64,000 nucleotides of DNA from Eriocheir sinensis (lineage: Eukaryota; Arthropoda; Malacostraca; Decapoda; Varunidae), in assembly GCF_024679095.1 (NCBI RefSeq), contig NC_066520.1:8943509-9007508 (forward strand), read 5' to 3'. The position numbers were made by a program, and so were the translations under genes. The number at the start of each line of letters is the position of its first letter. Position 1 is the first letter of the stretch. The notes beneath the pieces are model-generated. The model saw only the letters and a program-made list of their open reading frames with translations. It was not told the DNA's origin and searched no databases. Below are positions 63,943-64,000 of this stretch, in pieces.

Positions 63943-64000
63943 TTCATCGATCCTTTTCTTGACTGTATCGTCTGACAGAGAAATTTGGGAAAGCTTGTTT

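Larger units (their letters stand above)
62316..64000 (-). mobile_element. hAT element with BED/SCAN3-type transposase, runs off the right edge
   Basis: CAGTGGTTCTCAACC (62316-62330) is the classic terminus of hAT elements of the Charlie/MER5 style. The transposase is read on the minus strand towards this end. The other terminus and the transposase N-terminus lie beyond 64000. Confidence 0.82.

Overview
The window looks like repeat-dense, intron-bearing arthropod nuclear DNA, most likely from a decapod crustacean. The reasons are very many long dinucleotide and trinucleotide microsatellites, several tRNA-headed SINEs, many broken non-LTR retrotransposons, a GT-AG intron, an arthropod-style TATA + TCAGT core promoter, and no bacterial operon structure. 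Most long ORFs are artefacts of microsatellites or one-sided purine/pyrimidine tracts. The clade is an inference from repeat content; no single-copy phylogenetic marker was read.

The most notable locus is 9.5-15.4 kb. A TATA box and initiator (9588-9621) lie about 300 bp upstream of an array of 15 pre-miRNA-like hairpins on the + strand (9925-15335). Nearly all place the same 3'-arm motif, (U/G)CACCGGG or a one- to three-base variant, at the same position. That seed is the one of the nematode miR-35/36 family. The first hairpin carries CACUGGG, the seed of the insect miR-3/miR-309 family. The hairpins form four sequence classes in the order D-D-C-[MULE]-C-B-B-B-B-A-A-A-A-A-B-B. A decayed Mutator-like element (about 10.8-13.08 kb) has split the array between the two class C hairpins.

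The only convincing protein-coding host gene is a two-exon secreted Kunitz-type protease inhibitor (41353-43958, + strand). It has a signal peptide, a repetitive Ser/Thr/Pro/Gln-rich stalk and one Kunitz domain cut by a phase-2 intron.

The rest is mainly mobile DNA. There are CR1-like LINE copies (2.0-5.3, 15.4, 20.3, 59.7-61.1 kb) and Jockey-like LINE copies (18.2-19.0, 22.7-25.7, 33.3-35.0, 56.5 kb). A third LINE (53.9-58.2 kb) is interrupted by a BEL/Pao relic, itself cut by a Jockey-like tail. DNA elements with readable termini are a pogo/Tigger-like MITE (3882-4711), a TIR element with a broken arthropod multicopy ORF (29348-31554), a fold-back element (about 44.73-45.54 kb), a hAT-like MITE (45840-46344), a piggyBac-like MITE with TTAA sites (53152-53366), a hAT-like element with a perfect 8-bp target duplication (58375-61760), and a hAT element with a decayed transposase that runs off the right edge (62316-64000). 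Between these lie minisatellites and stretches in which nothing was recognised; those are listed.
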